Shown: positions 34,657 through 43,886 of the stretch, in pieces
Layout: each line of letters starts with the position of its first letter
How positions within the stretch are numbered: position 1 is the first letter of the stretch
Source: Candidatus Cloacimonadota bacterium
Lineage (GTDB): Bacteria > Cloacimonadota > Cloacimonadia > Cloacimonadales > Cloacimonadaceae
DNA length: 64,000 bases
Direction: 5' to 3'
NCBI GenBank assembly: GCA_018433885.1
Contig: JAHDQK010000019.1
Coordinates: forward strand, 1 to 64,000
Program-made: the position numbers and the translations under genes
The notes under the pieces: generated by a model
Databases searched by the model: none
Told to the model about the DNA's origin: nothing
Seen by the model: only the letters and a program-made list of their open reading frames with translations

Positions 34657-35536
34657 ATCTGTCTCCTTTCAGCCGCATAACCGCAGCTTCCGTCTTTGCC
34701 AGCATGGCAGTGTTTTCGAAATGCGCAAAGATATTCCCCGCCCGGATATAGTTGCTGCGGGCAGTCGCGCTTTCGCCAAGAGCTTCCAGAATGTTCGCTC
34801 TCAGCCAGAAATCGTATCCCAACGCTCCGAAATTCTCGTAGCGTTCGTCCCAATCCACTGCCTCCGAAACATATTGTAACGCTGTAGCGTGGTCTTCCCC
34901 CATATGATGATGATATGCCATCGCATACAGAGCCGCCGCCAACACTCCGGGGTCTGCGCTGAAATCCCGCTTCAAGCTACGCCGGTATCTGGCGATGAGT
35001 CTGTCCAGATCCTCTGCGGACCTCCCGCCATAGCCGGGATTCAGATGGGATTCTGCCTGCAAGGCATGGGTGAGCACCTGCATCCGGATCCCCAGGGGGA
35101 AATCGTAACTATCCACCGCCAGATCCCGGATCCCGGTGTAGTTCCCTTGTTTTTGAAGAATGTAAAGATCCAACAGCAACAGCACATGCGCCGAGCCGGG
35201 ATCCGCTAATTGAACGAGCTGATCCAACGCTTCCCGTTGCGTGGAATACTCTGCCATATTCCCTTCCAGAAACGCCAGCCGTGCCAAACCGGATAGCGTG
35301 TAGGCTTCGCCCCGGAGATCGCCAAAGGTGCGATATTGGCGCAAGCTGGAGAGATAGGTCTGCCGGCTATCCAAAAAGCGTTGTTTCTGCTCCAAATTCT
35401 GCGCCAGTGAAAGAGTCGCATCTGCGGCTGCTTTTGCCGGCGCTTGCTTTACAGAAGCAGGCCTGGAACAGGCAAACAAGCCAACCAAAAGCAGGAGGGG
35501 TAATAGTGCCAGCCTAATTTTCACCCGGCACCTCAC
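34646..35536 (-). CDS. Predicted lipoprotein with helical (TPR-like) repeats
   Basis: 296 aa. An N-terminal signal with lipobox (LLLLVGLFACSRPAS) predicts lipid attachment at Cys23, facing the periplasm. The rest is Ala/Leu/Tyr-rich helical repeats (FGDLRGEAYTLSGLARLAFL, LGESATARSNYIRAGNIFAH), resembling TPRs. It overlaps the MCE gene upstream by 23 nt and fabI downstream by 11 nt, so it is clearly in the same operon. A GTG at 35,524 is a possible alternative start. It could be an auxiliary part of an MCE lipid-transport system such as an MlaA/MlaC counterpart, but there is no direct family evidence. Confidence 0.75.
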   Translation of the reverse strand: MRCRVKIRLALLPLLLLVGLFACSRPASVKQAPAKAAADATLSLAQNLEQKQRFLDSRQTYLSSLRQYRTFGDLRGEAYTLSGLARLAFLEGNMAEYSTQREALDQLVQLADPGSAHVLLLLDLYILQKQGNYTGIRDLAVDSYDFPLGIRMQVLTHALQAESHLNPGYGGRSAEDLDRLIARYRRSLKRDFSADPGVLAAALYAMAYHHHMGEDHATALQYVSEAVDWDERYENFGALGYDFWLRANILEALGESATARSNYIRAGNIFAHFENTAMLAKTEAAVMRLKGDRYEP

Positions 35537-36602
35537 CGATTCTTGATCCCGGAGAAAATGCTTTGATACGGGAAGGAGTGATGCCTTTGCGCAAGATCGG
35601 ATTGTTGTTCAAGGCTTCCAGGGTCTGATTTGCCTTCGCCAGAGTTTCGTTCAGATTGTTGATAATCAAGAGTAGCTCGGGATTGGAGCGAGAAAGACTG
35701 CCCATGATCTTCTCGGTCTCCGTCAAGGTTCCGCTAAGCGCGTATAGGGATTCGCTCAGAGGCCGGATCAATACTTCTCCCGTGGGATCCAGCATCTTGA
35801 ATACCAAGCTGTCTGGATAGGCATAGTTTTCCGCCGCGACGTTGAGGCTGGCGATCAGGTCTTCCAAAGCTTTGGTCTGCCCCGCAACGCTCTCGCTGAT
35901 ATCTGCCACATTGTTTACAATGCGCAAAACAACTCCGGCATCCGGGTTGTTATCCCGGTTCAGGTTTGCCGTAAGTGTCTTGAGTTCCACGAGGTTTGCA
36001 TTCATCAACACCAAGGTGGTATCCGCTTTTTCCGAAAGATTCGCGGCATTCACCAGGATGCGCATCAAAGCTCCCTTGTCTGCATTGTCATCGTTGTTTA
36101 GCTCCGAGGTAAGAATCCCAATGTTTTCCACGATCATCCCGATGGGATCGCTGGCTTTGGGTGAAAGTACCTTCAACAGGGCGCGCCCCTCCGCAAAATC
36201 CGTGGAAGGGATGAAGCTCCCCTCCGGCAAAGGTGCTGCCTCACCCGGAGCGCGAACATATTCGAGCGTGGTTTTGTTCGTAATAGGGATCGTTGTCCGA
36301 TAGATCACGCTATTGCCGCGCATCAGTTCACGGTAGCGTTTCAATACGTAGAAATCCACCCGGATACTGCTGTCGTCACTCAATTCAAAATTATCCACTC
36401 TGCCGATCTCAAATCCTTTGTAGAGAACCGGAGTCTGCGCCGAGATCCCAATGGCATTTTCCAAACTGGTGAAAAAGTGGAAACGCTTCTCAAAAAGATT
36501 CTGCCGGATAGCGATGGATACGACTGTAAGGATCAACACCGCCAAGGGGATGGTGATGAAGGCAAATACGATCTTCTGTGTATGCTTTAACTTATAATTC
36601 AT
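35514..36602 (-). CDS. MCE/MlaD-family lipid transport protein
   Basis: 362 aa. One N-terminal transmembrane anchor (IVFAFITIPLAVLILTVVSIA) precedes an MCE domain at about residues 40-120 (FHFFTSLENAIGISAQTPVL, followed by YKGFEIGRVDNFEL). A long helical C-terminal part has coiled, heptad-like repeats (LSEKADTTLVLMNANLVELK, LNETLAKANQTLEALNN). Known: MCE proteins form hexameric rings or tubes that carry phospholipids between the inner and outer membranes. It starts at the ATG at 36,602 and is the first gene of the minus-strand operon MCE-lipoprotein-fabI-amidohydrolase-like. No MlaE permease or MlaF ATPase gene lies in the window. Confidence 0.85.
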   Translation of the reverse strand: MNYKLKHTQKIVFAFITIPLAVLILTVVSIAIRQNLFEKRFHFFTSLENAIGISAQTPVLYKGFEIGRVDNFELSDDSSIRVDFYVLKRYRELMRGNSVIYRTTIPITNKTTLEYVRAPGEAAPLPEGSFIPSTDFAEGRALLKVLSPKASDPIGMIVENIGILTSELNNDDNADKGALMRILVNAANLSEKADTTLVLMNANLVELKTLTANLNRDNNPDAGVVLRIVNNVADISESVAGQTKALEDLIASLNVAAENYAYPDSLVFKMLDPTGEVLIRPLSESLYALSGTLTETEKIMGSLSRSNPELLLIINNLNETLAKANQTLEALNNNPILRKGITPSRIKAFSPGSRIGEVPGEN

Positions 36603-38214
36603 GGTTTTTTCCAGATGAGTTTAGTCTTTTATGCGGGCACAAATTTGTCAAGAAAGACTTTATCCCCCATCACTTTTTTCGCGTCTCTCAATATCGCTTA
36701 TGGTGATAACATGATTCAATAAGCTTATCGAGGCAAGGTATAGTGCCATTTGAACGGCGTATCCACGTATCTAAATTAAGCGGGTAGAGTAACCACATCC
36801 TTTCATTTGTAAACCAAGAATATTGGCTGTCCGCAAACCGAAATCCCTAGGCGTTTCGCAAAAAAATAGCGGGATGCTAATCTTCTTGCCTTGGAGGAGG
36901 TTCTTGATTGACAATAATTTTCTATAAACAGAACCAGGCACCCCCATTGCTCAAAGCAATCGCCCTGCCGTCTCGATGCAGCAGGCGCTGCATGATCACG
37001 ACATCGCGATTGATTCGGGAAAAGGGGATAAATGTCTATAGCGTGTGGAGATAGATTGCTTAAACCCGATTGATGCCATTGGAGTTCATTTGGCCATCTC
37101 AAATCTCCAATGCAGCTAGTAGTTAAACAGGCCAAATGGACTTCAATCGCATGTACTGTTTTTATCCCGGCGATGAAGTCCAAGCCCCCCTGTAACCATT
37201 AGCAATTGAAGTAAATAGGGTTAGGGGCTTGAACTCCATGGCCTTAGCTGGGTTACAGTTTGGATTTCATGTATTCGCTAAGTGCCATTTTGCAATCTCA
37301 ATGCCTTGTGTCGCCCACGGGCTCTGGATATCAATTCCAATAGCCTGGATGATACCAGAGACACATCAAAGCCCTGGCACCCTGGATAAATGACGATCAG
37401 ATCGAATATGACTCAGAGATGAACCCAGTAGGTGTCTCCGGAGATCATACTCCATCCCCGCCTTTTCATTGGAAATGCAGGACAACGACCACATTGCAAA
37501 TAAATGACTAAGATACTATCAGAATTGAATCAAGCCTCGAAACCTCCCGACCACTCAAATTTAATCAAGATGTAGTTGGTCTCAGTTTAGAAACTGACGC
37601 TTGTTTTAAGGTAGATGCTTTGACTGGTAACATCATACATATGGTAGACGGTTGGGCTGGTCACTACAATGAAGAACGACCTCACAGGTCTCTGAATTTT
37701 ATGGCTCCCTACGAGTTTATTGATGCCTATAACGTCAAAGCGAATTCACCATTACAAACTGGTCTATAAAATGGGGTACGGTCACGATTATATCATTGTA
37801 TCGTTTTTTGTTCATTGAGGTATAGCCGATCACTTTCATTGTCCTGTCCTAACTTGATTATCAATGCAGTGTAACGAAATCCAGACTATCAGTAACTGTC
37901 AATCCCCAAATCTGTTGTACCCCTATACATCTGTATTATATTGCCCAGGGCTTTTTTATATGAAGTTTTTTGCGGTTTACGATTGATTGTCAGATGGAGG
38001 GCTTTGGTGGGGCTAAGGAGATGGATATTAGGCGCATAGAGGGTATAAGTGATGGTTAAAATACAATTTTAGATTGACAAAAAAGCATGGTCACAAGTTC
38101 ATGCTCTGATTAAGATAAATATTTGAAAAACGTAATGTCCGGATTTGTGCCAAGTGCAGTTATGAGATATTATTGAATCAGGTTCATTACTTTTTTTACC
38201 TAAGGAGAAATAAA
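36603..38214. other. Gene-poor interval with IS remnant
   Basis: About 1.6 kb between the divergently transcribed MCE and rpmF genes. The only coding trace recognised is the 3' tail of an IS3-type transposase (37,611-37,769). A 126-aa minus-strand open frame (36,803-37,183) has a composition unlike a real protein and no ribosome site. TTGACA at 38,074-38,079 could be part of the rpmF promoter, but no matching -10 is visible. The rest shows no tRNA-like or other recognisable element, and looks like decayed mobile DNA. Confidence 0.5.
37611..37769 (+). pseudogene. C-terminal remnant of an IS3-family transposase (OrfB)
   Basis: Translation from 37,611 to the stop at 37,769 gives the typical end of the IS3 DDE transposase: the segment WAGHYNEERPHRSLNFMAPYE matches the W-x3-YN-x2-RPH-x-SL-x4-P-x-x-F motif. 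The frame is open only back to 37,512, and nothing recognisable of the catalytic core (DDE, the N-terminal HTH) precedes it. No flanking terminal inverted repeat was identified. It is a deletion remnant. Confidence 0.75.
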
Positions 38215-38394
38215 ATGGCAGTACCCAAAAGAAAGACATCGAAGACCCGTCGGGACAAGCGCAGAACTCACGACGCTCTTACCGCGCCGAGCTTCAGCAC
38301 TTGCCAGAAGTGTGGAGAGCCCTCTCGTTCGCATCATATTTGCGACAACTGTGGCACCTATAACGGAAAGCAGATACTGGCGGCGAAGGAATAA
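38215..38394 (+). CDS. rpmF: 50S ribosomal protein L32
   Basis: 59 aa, starting MAVPKRKTSKTRRDKRRTHD as L32 proteins do. It has a zinc-ribbon pair of CxxC motifs (CQKCGEP and CDNCGTY). A component of the large ribosomal subunit. The ATG at 38,215 is preceded by AAGGAG. The longer in-frame start at 38,173 adds a non-conserved leader. First gene of the rpmF-plsX-fab cluster, an arrangement widely conserved in bacteria; plsX starts 2 nt after its stop. Confidence 0.96.
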   Translation: MAVPKRKTSKTRRDKRRTHDALTAPSFSTCQKCGEPSRSHHICDNCGTYNGKQILAAKE

Positions 38395-38396
38395 AT

Positions 38397-39392
38397 TTGC
38401 GCGTAGCGCTGGACGCCTTTGGTAGCGATTCGGCTCCGCATCCCGAGATCGAAGGAGCCATCCTTGCCATCAAGGAAGATCTTTGCCAGGAAGTGATCTT
38501 GGTGGGGGATCAGGAGATCCTCAGCCGGGAATTAAGCAAATACTATTTCGACCCCAACCGCATCAAGATAGAGCACGCCACCGAGCGCATCGGAATGGGA
38601 GATAGCGCTGCGGTTTCCGTGCGCTCAAAAAAAGATTCTTCCATGGTGAGGGCGATAGCCCTGCACAAAGAAGGCAAGGCAGACGTTGCCATCTCTGCCG
38701 GAAACACCGGTGCGATGATGAGCGCTTCGCTATTGACGCTGGGCAGGATGAAGAATGTTCTGCGCCCGGCGATAGCGGTCGTGTTTCCTACTCAGGACAG
38801 CCATGAGGTGATCTTGGATGTAGGCGCGAACGTGGATTGCGCTGCGGAGCATCTGATGCAGTTTGCCGTTATGGGATCCAAATATTACGAATATTTTTTC
38901 AAGGAAAAAAGACCCCGGGTAAGCCTCCTAAACATCGGGGAAGAAAGTGCCAAAGGAAACCAGATGTCCAAAGAAGCGCATCGCATGATGGCAGAGAGCA
39001 AGGACATCAATTTCATCGGGAATATCGAAGGCAAGGATGTAATATCTGGAATCACGGACGTGATAGTCTGCGATGGATTTGTAGGCAATGTGATGCTTAA
39101 GACCTTAGAAGGCGTAGGATTTTCGATCTTCGCCATCCTCAAGGAACAGATAAACAAGGATTGGGTCGCCAAGCTTGGCGCCATGCTCTCGTACCCGGTG
39201 TACAGCTATATCAAGAAGAAGCTGGACCACACAGAGTATGGCGGCGCGCTCCTGGTGGGTTTAAACGGCATATCGGTTGTGTCTCACGGGCGCAGCAATG
39301 GCAAGGCAATGAAAAACGCGATCCGTTTTGGCGCACGCATTGCCGAATCTGGATTTGTGGAGAGCACTCGAGACTATTTTGAGAGGTTGTAA
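38397..39392 (+). CDS. plsX: Phosphate acyltransferase PlsX
   Basis: 331 aa. It converts acyl-ACP to acyl-phosphate, feeding PlsY in phospholipid synthesis; a peripheral membrane enzyme. Family features are visible: MRVALDAFGSDSAPHPEIEG at the start, AISAGNTGAMMSASLLTLGR, RPAIAVVFPT, and the C-terminal GGALLVGLNGISVVSHGRSN. It starts with TTG (38,397), 2 nt after the rpmF stop; the conserved N-terminus begins exactly there, so translation is probably coupled. Its stop codon is immediately followed by the fabH ATG. Confidence 0.95.
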   Translation: MRVALDAFGSDSAPHPEIEGAILAIKEDLCQEVILVGDQEILSRELSKYYFDPNRIKIEHATERIGMGDSAAVSVRSKKDSSMVRAIALHKEGKADVAISAGNTGAMMSASLLTLGRMKNVLRPAIAVVFPTQDSHEVILDVGANVDCAAEHLMQFAVMGSKYYEYFFKEKRPRVSLLNIGEESAKGNQMSKEAHRMMAESKDINFIGNIEGKDVISGITDVIVCDGFVGNVMLKTLEGVGFSIFAILKEQINKDWVAKLGAMLSYPVYSYIKKKLDHTEYGGALLVGLNGISVVSHGRSNGKAMKNAIRFGARIAESGFVESTRDYFERL

Positions 39393-40385
39393 ATGGGAAA
39401 CTATTATGCAAAGTTCTCGGCCTTTGGAAGCCATGCCCCGGCAAAGATCCTCACAAACCAGGATCTGGAAAAAATGGTGGATACATCAGATGAATGGATC
39501 CGTACCAGAACCGGGATGGTCGAACGTCACATCGTAAGCCCGGAAGAAGCAGCGAGCGATCTTGCTTATCAGGCGGCGATCAACGCCATCGAGGCATCCA
39601 AGGTCAAGTATAAAGAAATCGACGCAATCATCGTAGCCACCATCTCCGGTGACCATCCCTTCCCCTCCACCGCCTGCATATTACAGAAGCGGTTGGGACT
39701 GAAGGGAATTCCTGCCTTCGACGTATCCGCCGGATGCACGGGCTTCATTTATGCCTGCGATATTGCCAAACAATATGTTGAAAACGGTGCCGCGATGAAC
39801 ATCCTGGTGGTGGGCGTGGAAGTGCTCACCAAGATTACGAATTGGACCGACCGCAATACCTGCGTGCTCTTCGGAGACGCCGCTGGGGCCGCTGTAATGT
39901 CCCGCGCGAAAGCCACCGATATTTCCAGAATCATCGATACCAAGATCGATGCCGATGGCTCTCAGGGCGAATACCTGATCCAAGCTGCCGGTGGCTCCCG
40001 ACTTCCTGCCAGCCACGAAACGGTGGATGCAAACCAACATACGGTATATATGGAAGGGAACCGCATCTTCAAAAACGCAGTGAAGAGCATGTACGCCTCA
40101 TCCGAAGAACTCATGCGCCGCAATCACGTCAGCAGTGCGGATATCGATTGGATCGTCCCGCATCAAGCAAATCTGCGCATCATCGAATCCCTTGCCGAAA
40201 AAATGAAAGTGCCGATGAGCAAAGTGATCGTGAACATTCATAAATATGGCAACACTTCCTCCGCGACGGTTCCTTTGGCGGTGGACGAAGCTGTTCGCGC
40301 AAAGAAGATCCGCCGGGGAGACATCCTGCTTCTGACATCCTTTGGCGCCGGCCTCACCTGGGGCAGCATCCTCGCGCGTTATTAG
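39393..40385 (+). CDS. fabH: Beta-ketoacyl-ACP synthase III FabH
   Basis: 330 aa. It starts fatty acid synthesis by condensing an acyl-CoA with malonyl-ACP. The Cys-His-Asn triad is visible: DVSAGCTGFIYA (Cys near 115), WIVPHQANLRI and NIHKYGNTSSA. The N-terminal TSDEWIRTRTGMVERHI block is typical of FabH. The ATG directly follows the plsX stop; the gene ends 10 nt before fabD. Downstream genes supply the remaining type II fatty acid synthase enzymes. Confidence 0.96.
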   Translation: MGNYYAKFSAFGSHAPAKILTNQDLEKMVDTSDEWIRTRTGMVERHIVSPEEAASDLAYQAAINAIEASKVKYKEIDAIIVATISGDHPFPSTACILQKRLGLKGIPAFDVSAGCTGFIYACDIAKQYVENGAAMNILVVGVEVLTKITNWTDRNTCVLFGDAAGAAVMSRAKATDISRIIDTKIDADGSQGEYLIQAAGGSRLPASHETVDANQHTVYMEGNRIFKNAVKSMYASSEELMRRNHVSSADIDWIVPHQANLRIIESLAEKMKVPMSKVIVNIHKYGNTSSATVPLAVDEAVRAKKIRRGDILLLTSFGAGLTWGSILARY

Positions 40386-40395
40386 GAGATTTGCA

Positions 40396-41328
40396 ATGAA
40401 AACAGCATTTGTGTTTCCGGGACAAGGCGCCCAATACATCGGCATGGCAGCCGATTTTTTGGAAGCAGAGCCCGCCCTTAGGAAGATACTTGAAGATTTT
40501 GATGCATCCCACGGTACAGAACTCGCCAAAGCCATGAGCGAAGGTCCGGAGGATCTGCTTAAACAAACTCATCTCACTCAACCTGCGATACTGTTTCATA
40601 GTATCTGTGCCCTGAGAGCGTTTCAGAAAAAGTATCAAATTTCTGCAGACTTTGTAGCGGGACACTCCCTGGGCGAATTTACTGCCCTGGTAGCCTCCGG
40701 CATTCTAAGCTTGGAAGACGCCATGCACATTGTTCACAAACGCGGAGAATTCATGATCAAAGCAGTGGGAGACATCCCCTTCGCGATGGCGGCTGTAATC
40801 GGATTGGATTCCGAGACGGTAAGAGGAATATGCATGGAAGCATCCACGGAAGGCATGGTTCAAGCAGTGAACTTTAACACACCGATCCAAACTGTGATCT
40901 CTGGCACGCAATCCGGAGTTAACAAGGCGGGTGAACTTGCCAAAGCCAGCGGTGCGAAACGGGTTTTACCGCTGGTGGTGGGCGGACCATTTCACACTCC
41001 TTTGATCGATAAAGCCAGCACTTGGCTGATCCAGGAAATGGCAAGGTTCGAGTTTCACCAAGGGCAGATTCCGGTGGTCTCGAACTTGGATGCCCAAGCT
41101 TCTGCAGATGGCAACGTAGCCCGCGCAAAACTGGGTAAACAGATAATCTCTGCCGTGAGATGGGTGGATAGCGTTCTTTATATGAAAGAATGCGGGGTAA
41201 CCCGTTATATAGAATTTGGTCCCCAGAAAGTTCTGAGCGGAATGATAAAGAACATTGACAAAGATGCGCAGATATATTCAGTTGACCGCATCAAGGATTT
41301 AGCTGAGCTGGAATCAGTTATAAACTGA
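40396..41328 (+). CDS. fabD: Malonyl-CoA:ACP transacylase FabD
   Basis: 310 aa. It transfers malonyl groups from CoA to ACP. The opening AFVFPGQGAQYIGMA, the serine nucleophile in AGHSLGEFTALVASG (near residue 89), Arg in HKRGEFM and the GGPFHTPLI histidine are visible. I chose the ATG at 40,396, which follows AGGAGATTTGCA and gives the standard N-terminus. The frame extends 54 nt further into fabH but that part is not family sequence. Confidence 0.95.
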   Translation: MKTAFVFPGQGAQYIGMAADFLEAEPALRKILEDFDASHGTELAKAMSEGPEDLLKQTHLTQPAILFHSICALRAFQKKYQISADFVAGHSLGEFTALVASGILSLEDAMHIVHKRGEFMIKAVGDIPFAMAAVIGLDSETVRGICMEASTEGMVQAVNFNTPIQTVISGTQSGVNKAGELAKASGAKRVLPLVVGGPFHTPLIDKASTWLIQEMARFEFHQGQIPVVSNLDAQASADGNVARAKLGKQIISAVRWVDSVLYMKECGVTRYIEFGPQKVLSGMIKNIDKDAQIYSVDRIKDLAELESVIN

Positions 41329-41379
41329 ACGGCGTTCAGATATATCCCGATAACCCACATATTCAAAAGGATAGATACA

Positions 41380-42123
41380 ATGCACGATTTTAAAGATAAA
41401 GTAGTTGTCATCACAGGCGCAGCCCGGGGCATCGGATTTGCCATTGCGAAGTCATTTGTGGAATGCGGCGCGACAGTTGCCGTTATCGACCTCTCCGCTG
41501 AGGCTGTGAACGCCGCGGTGGCAAACCTGAAGCAAATCGGCAAAGCCATTGGCTACGTAGGAAACGTAACGGATTCTTCCGGAATGGAAGAGCTATTTGC
41601 CCAAGTGGTAAAAGAACATGGCGGGATCGATACTCTGATCAACAACGCCGGCATCACCCGCGACAACTTGATGATCCGCATGAAAGAAGAAGATTGGCAA
41701 CTGGTGCTGGATATCAACCTCAAAGGCAGCTTCATCTGCACTCAGAAAGCATTCAAACACATGATGAAAGCGCGTAAGGGCAGCATCATCAACATCGCCA
41801 GCGTAATCGGCATCATGGGCAATGCCGGTCAGGCAAATTATGCGGCTTCCAAAGGCGGATTGATCGCCTTTACCAAAAGTTGCGCCAAGGAATTTGCCAG
41901 CCGCAACGTGAGAGTGAACGCTGTCGCGCCCGGTTTCATCGAAACCGAAATGACTGCCACATTGAGCGACGATGTGCGCGCCGAATATGGCAAAGCGATC
42001 CCATTGGGTAAAATGGGAAGCCCGGAAGACGTGGCAAGAGTATGTATGTTTCTTGCCTCTGAAGACAGTGCCTACCTCACCGGCCAAACCTTAGCCGTGG
42101 ACGGCGGGCTTACAATGCATTAG
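41380..42123 (+). CDS. fabG: 3-oxoacyl-ACP reductase FabG
   Basis: 247-aa short-chain dehydrogenase that reduces the keto group in the elongation cycle with NADPH. The Rossmann motif VVITGAARGIGFAIAKSF, NNAGITRDNLMIRM (FabG-specific), catalytic Ser in INIASVIGIMG, and Tyr-x3-Lys in NYAASKGGLIAFTKS are visible. The C-terminus ends YLTGQTLAVDGGLTMH. AAGGATAG precedes the ATG. It lies between fabD and acpP, as in many bacteria. Confidence 0.96.
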   Translation: MHDFKDKVVVITGAARGIGFAIAKSFVECGATVAVIDLSAEAVNAAVANLKQIGKAIGYVGNVTDSSGMEELFAQVVKEHGGIDTLINNAGITRDNLMIRMKEEDWQLVLDINLKGSFICTQKAFKHMMKARKGSIINIASVIGIMGNAGQANYAASKGGLIAFTKSCAKEFASRNVRVNAVAPGFIETEMTATLSDDVRAEYGKAIPLGKMGSPEDVARVCMFLASEDSAYLTGQTLAVDGGLTMH

Positions 42124-42177
42124 AATAATACCCAACAAGAGAATAGATAAACTCTCTTCAATAACATAGGAGGAACA

Positions 42178-42411
42178 ATGGATATTGAAGCCAAAGTAAA
42201 ACAGATCGTGATGGATAAGCTGGGCGTAGAAGAAGCTCAGATCGTTCCTGAAGCAAATTTCATCGAAGATTTGCGTGCAGATTCCCTGGATACAGTGGAA
42301 CTTGTAATGGCTTTCGAAGATGAATTTGGTCTGACCATTCCTGATGAAGATCAGGATAAACTTCGTACCGTTGGCCAAGCCATCGATTACCTGAAAGGAA
42401 AACTGGGATAA
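42178..42411 (+). CDS. acpP: Acyl carrier protein
   Basis: 77 aa, acidic. It carries growing acyl chains on a 4'-phosphopantetheine attached to the serine of [20 protein letters not shown]. Length and motif are standard for AcpP. AGGAGG sits 7 nt before the ATG, a strong site matching the high demand for ACP. A strong hairpin follows 16 nt after the stop and before fabF, which could raise acpP relative to fabF mRNA. Confidence 0.97.
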   Translation: MDIEAKVKQIVMDKLGVEEAQIVPEANFIEDLRADSLDTVELVMAFEDEFGLTIPDEDQDKLRTVGQAIDYLKGKLG

Positions 42412-42427
42412 TCGAATCTAAACCCCC

Positions 42428-42466
42428 GGAATCAATCCTGATAGCATTGATATCAGGATTGGTTCC
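42428..42466 (+). terminator. Strong intercistronic hairpin after acpP
   Basis: GGAATCAATCCTGATA (42,428-42,443) pairs with TATCAGGATTGGTTCC (42,451-42,466) over 16 positions, with one G-T wobble and a 7-nt loop. It is followed by ATTATTT rather than a pure T run. It could partially terminate transcription or stabilise the acpP mRNA 3' end, while allowing read-through to fabF. Confidence 0.65.
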
Positions 42467-42576
42467 ATTATTTGGATCATCTGCCTTTGTCTGAGCACTC
42501 GCGCCATGAAGATTCAGACAAAAGCGGCGCAATTGGCTTGCAAAGAGCAGCCCAAGAAGAGAATACAGAGGTATAT

Positions 42577-43821
42577 ATGCAAAGAAGAAGAGTCGTGATA
42601 ACCGGTTTAGGCGCGATCACCCCCGTGGGGCACAATGTGGTCCAAACTTGGCAGAGCCTGGTGGGCGGAGTGGTTGGCGTAGGTATGATCACCCGATTTG
42701 ATACCAGCAACATCCCGGTAAAAATCGCCGCGGAAGTAAAGAACTACAATCCCGAAGATCACTTCGATCATAAGGAAGTAAAGAAGCTGGATATGTACAC
42801 CCAGTTCGCCATGATAGCAGCTCGTGAAGCGGTCAAGGATGCCGGCTTGGAAACCGGAAACTTTGATCCCGATCGCACCGGTGTGATCACTGGAGCTGGC
42901 ATCGGGGGAATCCTGACCTTCGAAGAAGAATGCATCAAGTGCCACACTGCGGGTCCGCGAAGAATCAGCCCCTTCTTTATTCCAAAAATGATCGGCAATA
43001 TCGCCGCAGCACACATCAGCATCGAACATAATTTTAAAGGCATAAACTTCAACGTGATGAGTGCCTGCGCCAGTGCCAATCACGCGCTGGGTTCCGCACT
43101 GCGCGCGATTCAATATGGCGACGCGGATATCGTGATCTCCGGTGGTACGGAAGCTGCAGTTACTCCCTTGGCAGTAGGCGGCTTTTCGTCCATGAGAGCT
43201 CTATCCACACGCAACGATGATCCTGCTACCGCCTCCCGTCCCTTCGATAAAGAACGTGATGGATTTGTGATGAGCGAAGGCGCAGCCATCCTTGTGTTGG
43301 AAGAATTGGATCACGCCATTGCCCGTGGAGCCAAGATATACGCCGAGCTCTGCGGATATGGCGCTACTGGGGATGCGTTTCACATCACAGCGCCCACCGA
43401 GGACGGCGAAGGTAGCACCCGCGCCATTCTGATGGCAATCAAGGATGCCGGGATCACACCTGATGAAATTGATTATATCAATGCCCATGGAACATCCACC
43501 CCCCTGAACGACAAGGGGGAGACGCAATCCATCAAAACGGCTTTCGGCACCAGGGCATATAAGATGAAGATCAACTCCACCAAATCCATGGTGGGTCACA
43601 TGCTGGGCGCGGCAGCGGGCATCGAAGCCATCGTTTGCGTTAAGAGCATCGAGACCGGGATCATACATCCCACCATGAACCTCGTGAATCCGGATCCGGA
43701 TTGTGATCTGGACTACACAGTAGGCACGGCGATCAAACATGAAGTAAATGCTGCGCTCTCCAATTCCCTTGGTTTTGGTGGTCATAACAGCGCGATTATA
43801 ATCAAACGCTATAGAAAATAG
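42577..43821 (+). CDS. fabF: Beta-ketoacyl-ACP synthase II FabF
   Basis: 414 aa. It condenses malonyl-ACP with acyl-ACP to elongate fatty acids. It starts MQRRRVVITGLGAITPVGHN. The Cys-His-His triad is visible: MSACASANHALGSA (Cys near 165), INAHGTSTPLNDKGE and KSMVGHMLGAAAG. The C-terminus NSLGFGGHNSAIIIKRY is typical. I chose the ATG at 42,577 with AGAGG upstream; earlier in-frame sequence to 42,472 lies in the hairpin spacer and is not family-like. Confidence 0.96.
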   Translation: MQRRRVVITGLGAITPVGHNVVQTWQSLVGGVVGVGMITRFDTSNIPVKIAAEVKNYNPEDHFDHKEVKKLDMYTQFAMIAAREAVKDAGLETGNFDPDRTGVITGAGIGGILTFEEECIKCHTAGPRRISPFFIPKMIGNIAAAHISIEHNFKGINFNVMSACASANHALGSALRAIQYGDADIVISGGTEAAVTPLAVGGFSSMRALSTRNDDPATASRPFDKERDGFVMSEGAAILVLEELDHAIARGAKIYAELCGYGATGDAFHITAPTEDGEGSTRAILMAIKDAGITPDEIDYINAHGTSTPLNDKGETQSIKTAFGTRAYKMKINSTKSMVGHMLGAAAGIEAIVCVKSIETGIIHPTMNLVNPDPDCDLDYTVGTAIKHEVNAALSNSLGFGGHNSAIIIKRYRK

Positions 43822-43833
43822 AACCCGAATCTT

Positions 43834-43873
43834 GGTCCTTCCGATGGTTTATCGCCATGGGAAGGACCATTTT
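43834..43873 (+). terminator. Hairpin between fabF and rnc
   Basis: GGTCCTTCC (43,834-43,842) and GGAAGGACC (43,860-43,868) form a 9-bp perfect stem with an inner ATGG/CCAT pair, followed by ATTTTC. It is a moderately good terminator after fabF; rnc starts 14 nt beyond the T run, so attenuation rather than full termination is likely. Confidence 0.65.
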
Positions 43874-43886
43874 CGCATAAACAAAG

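Noticed and set aside
36803-37183. 126-codon minus-strand open frame in the gap before rpmF
   Set aside because: Composition is unlike a protein (Cys/Arg/Ser-rich), no ribosome site, no domain; likely chance or decayed DNA.
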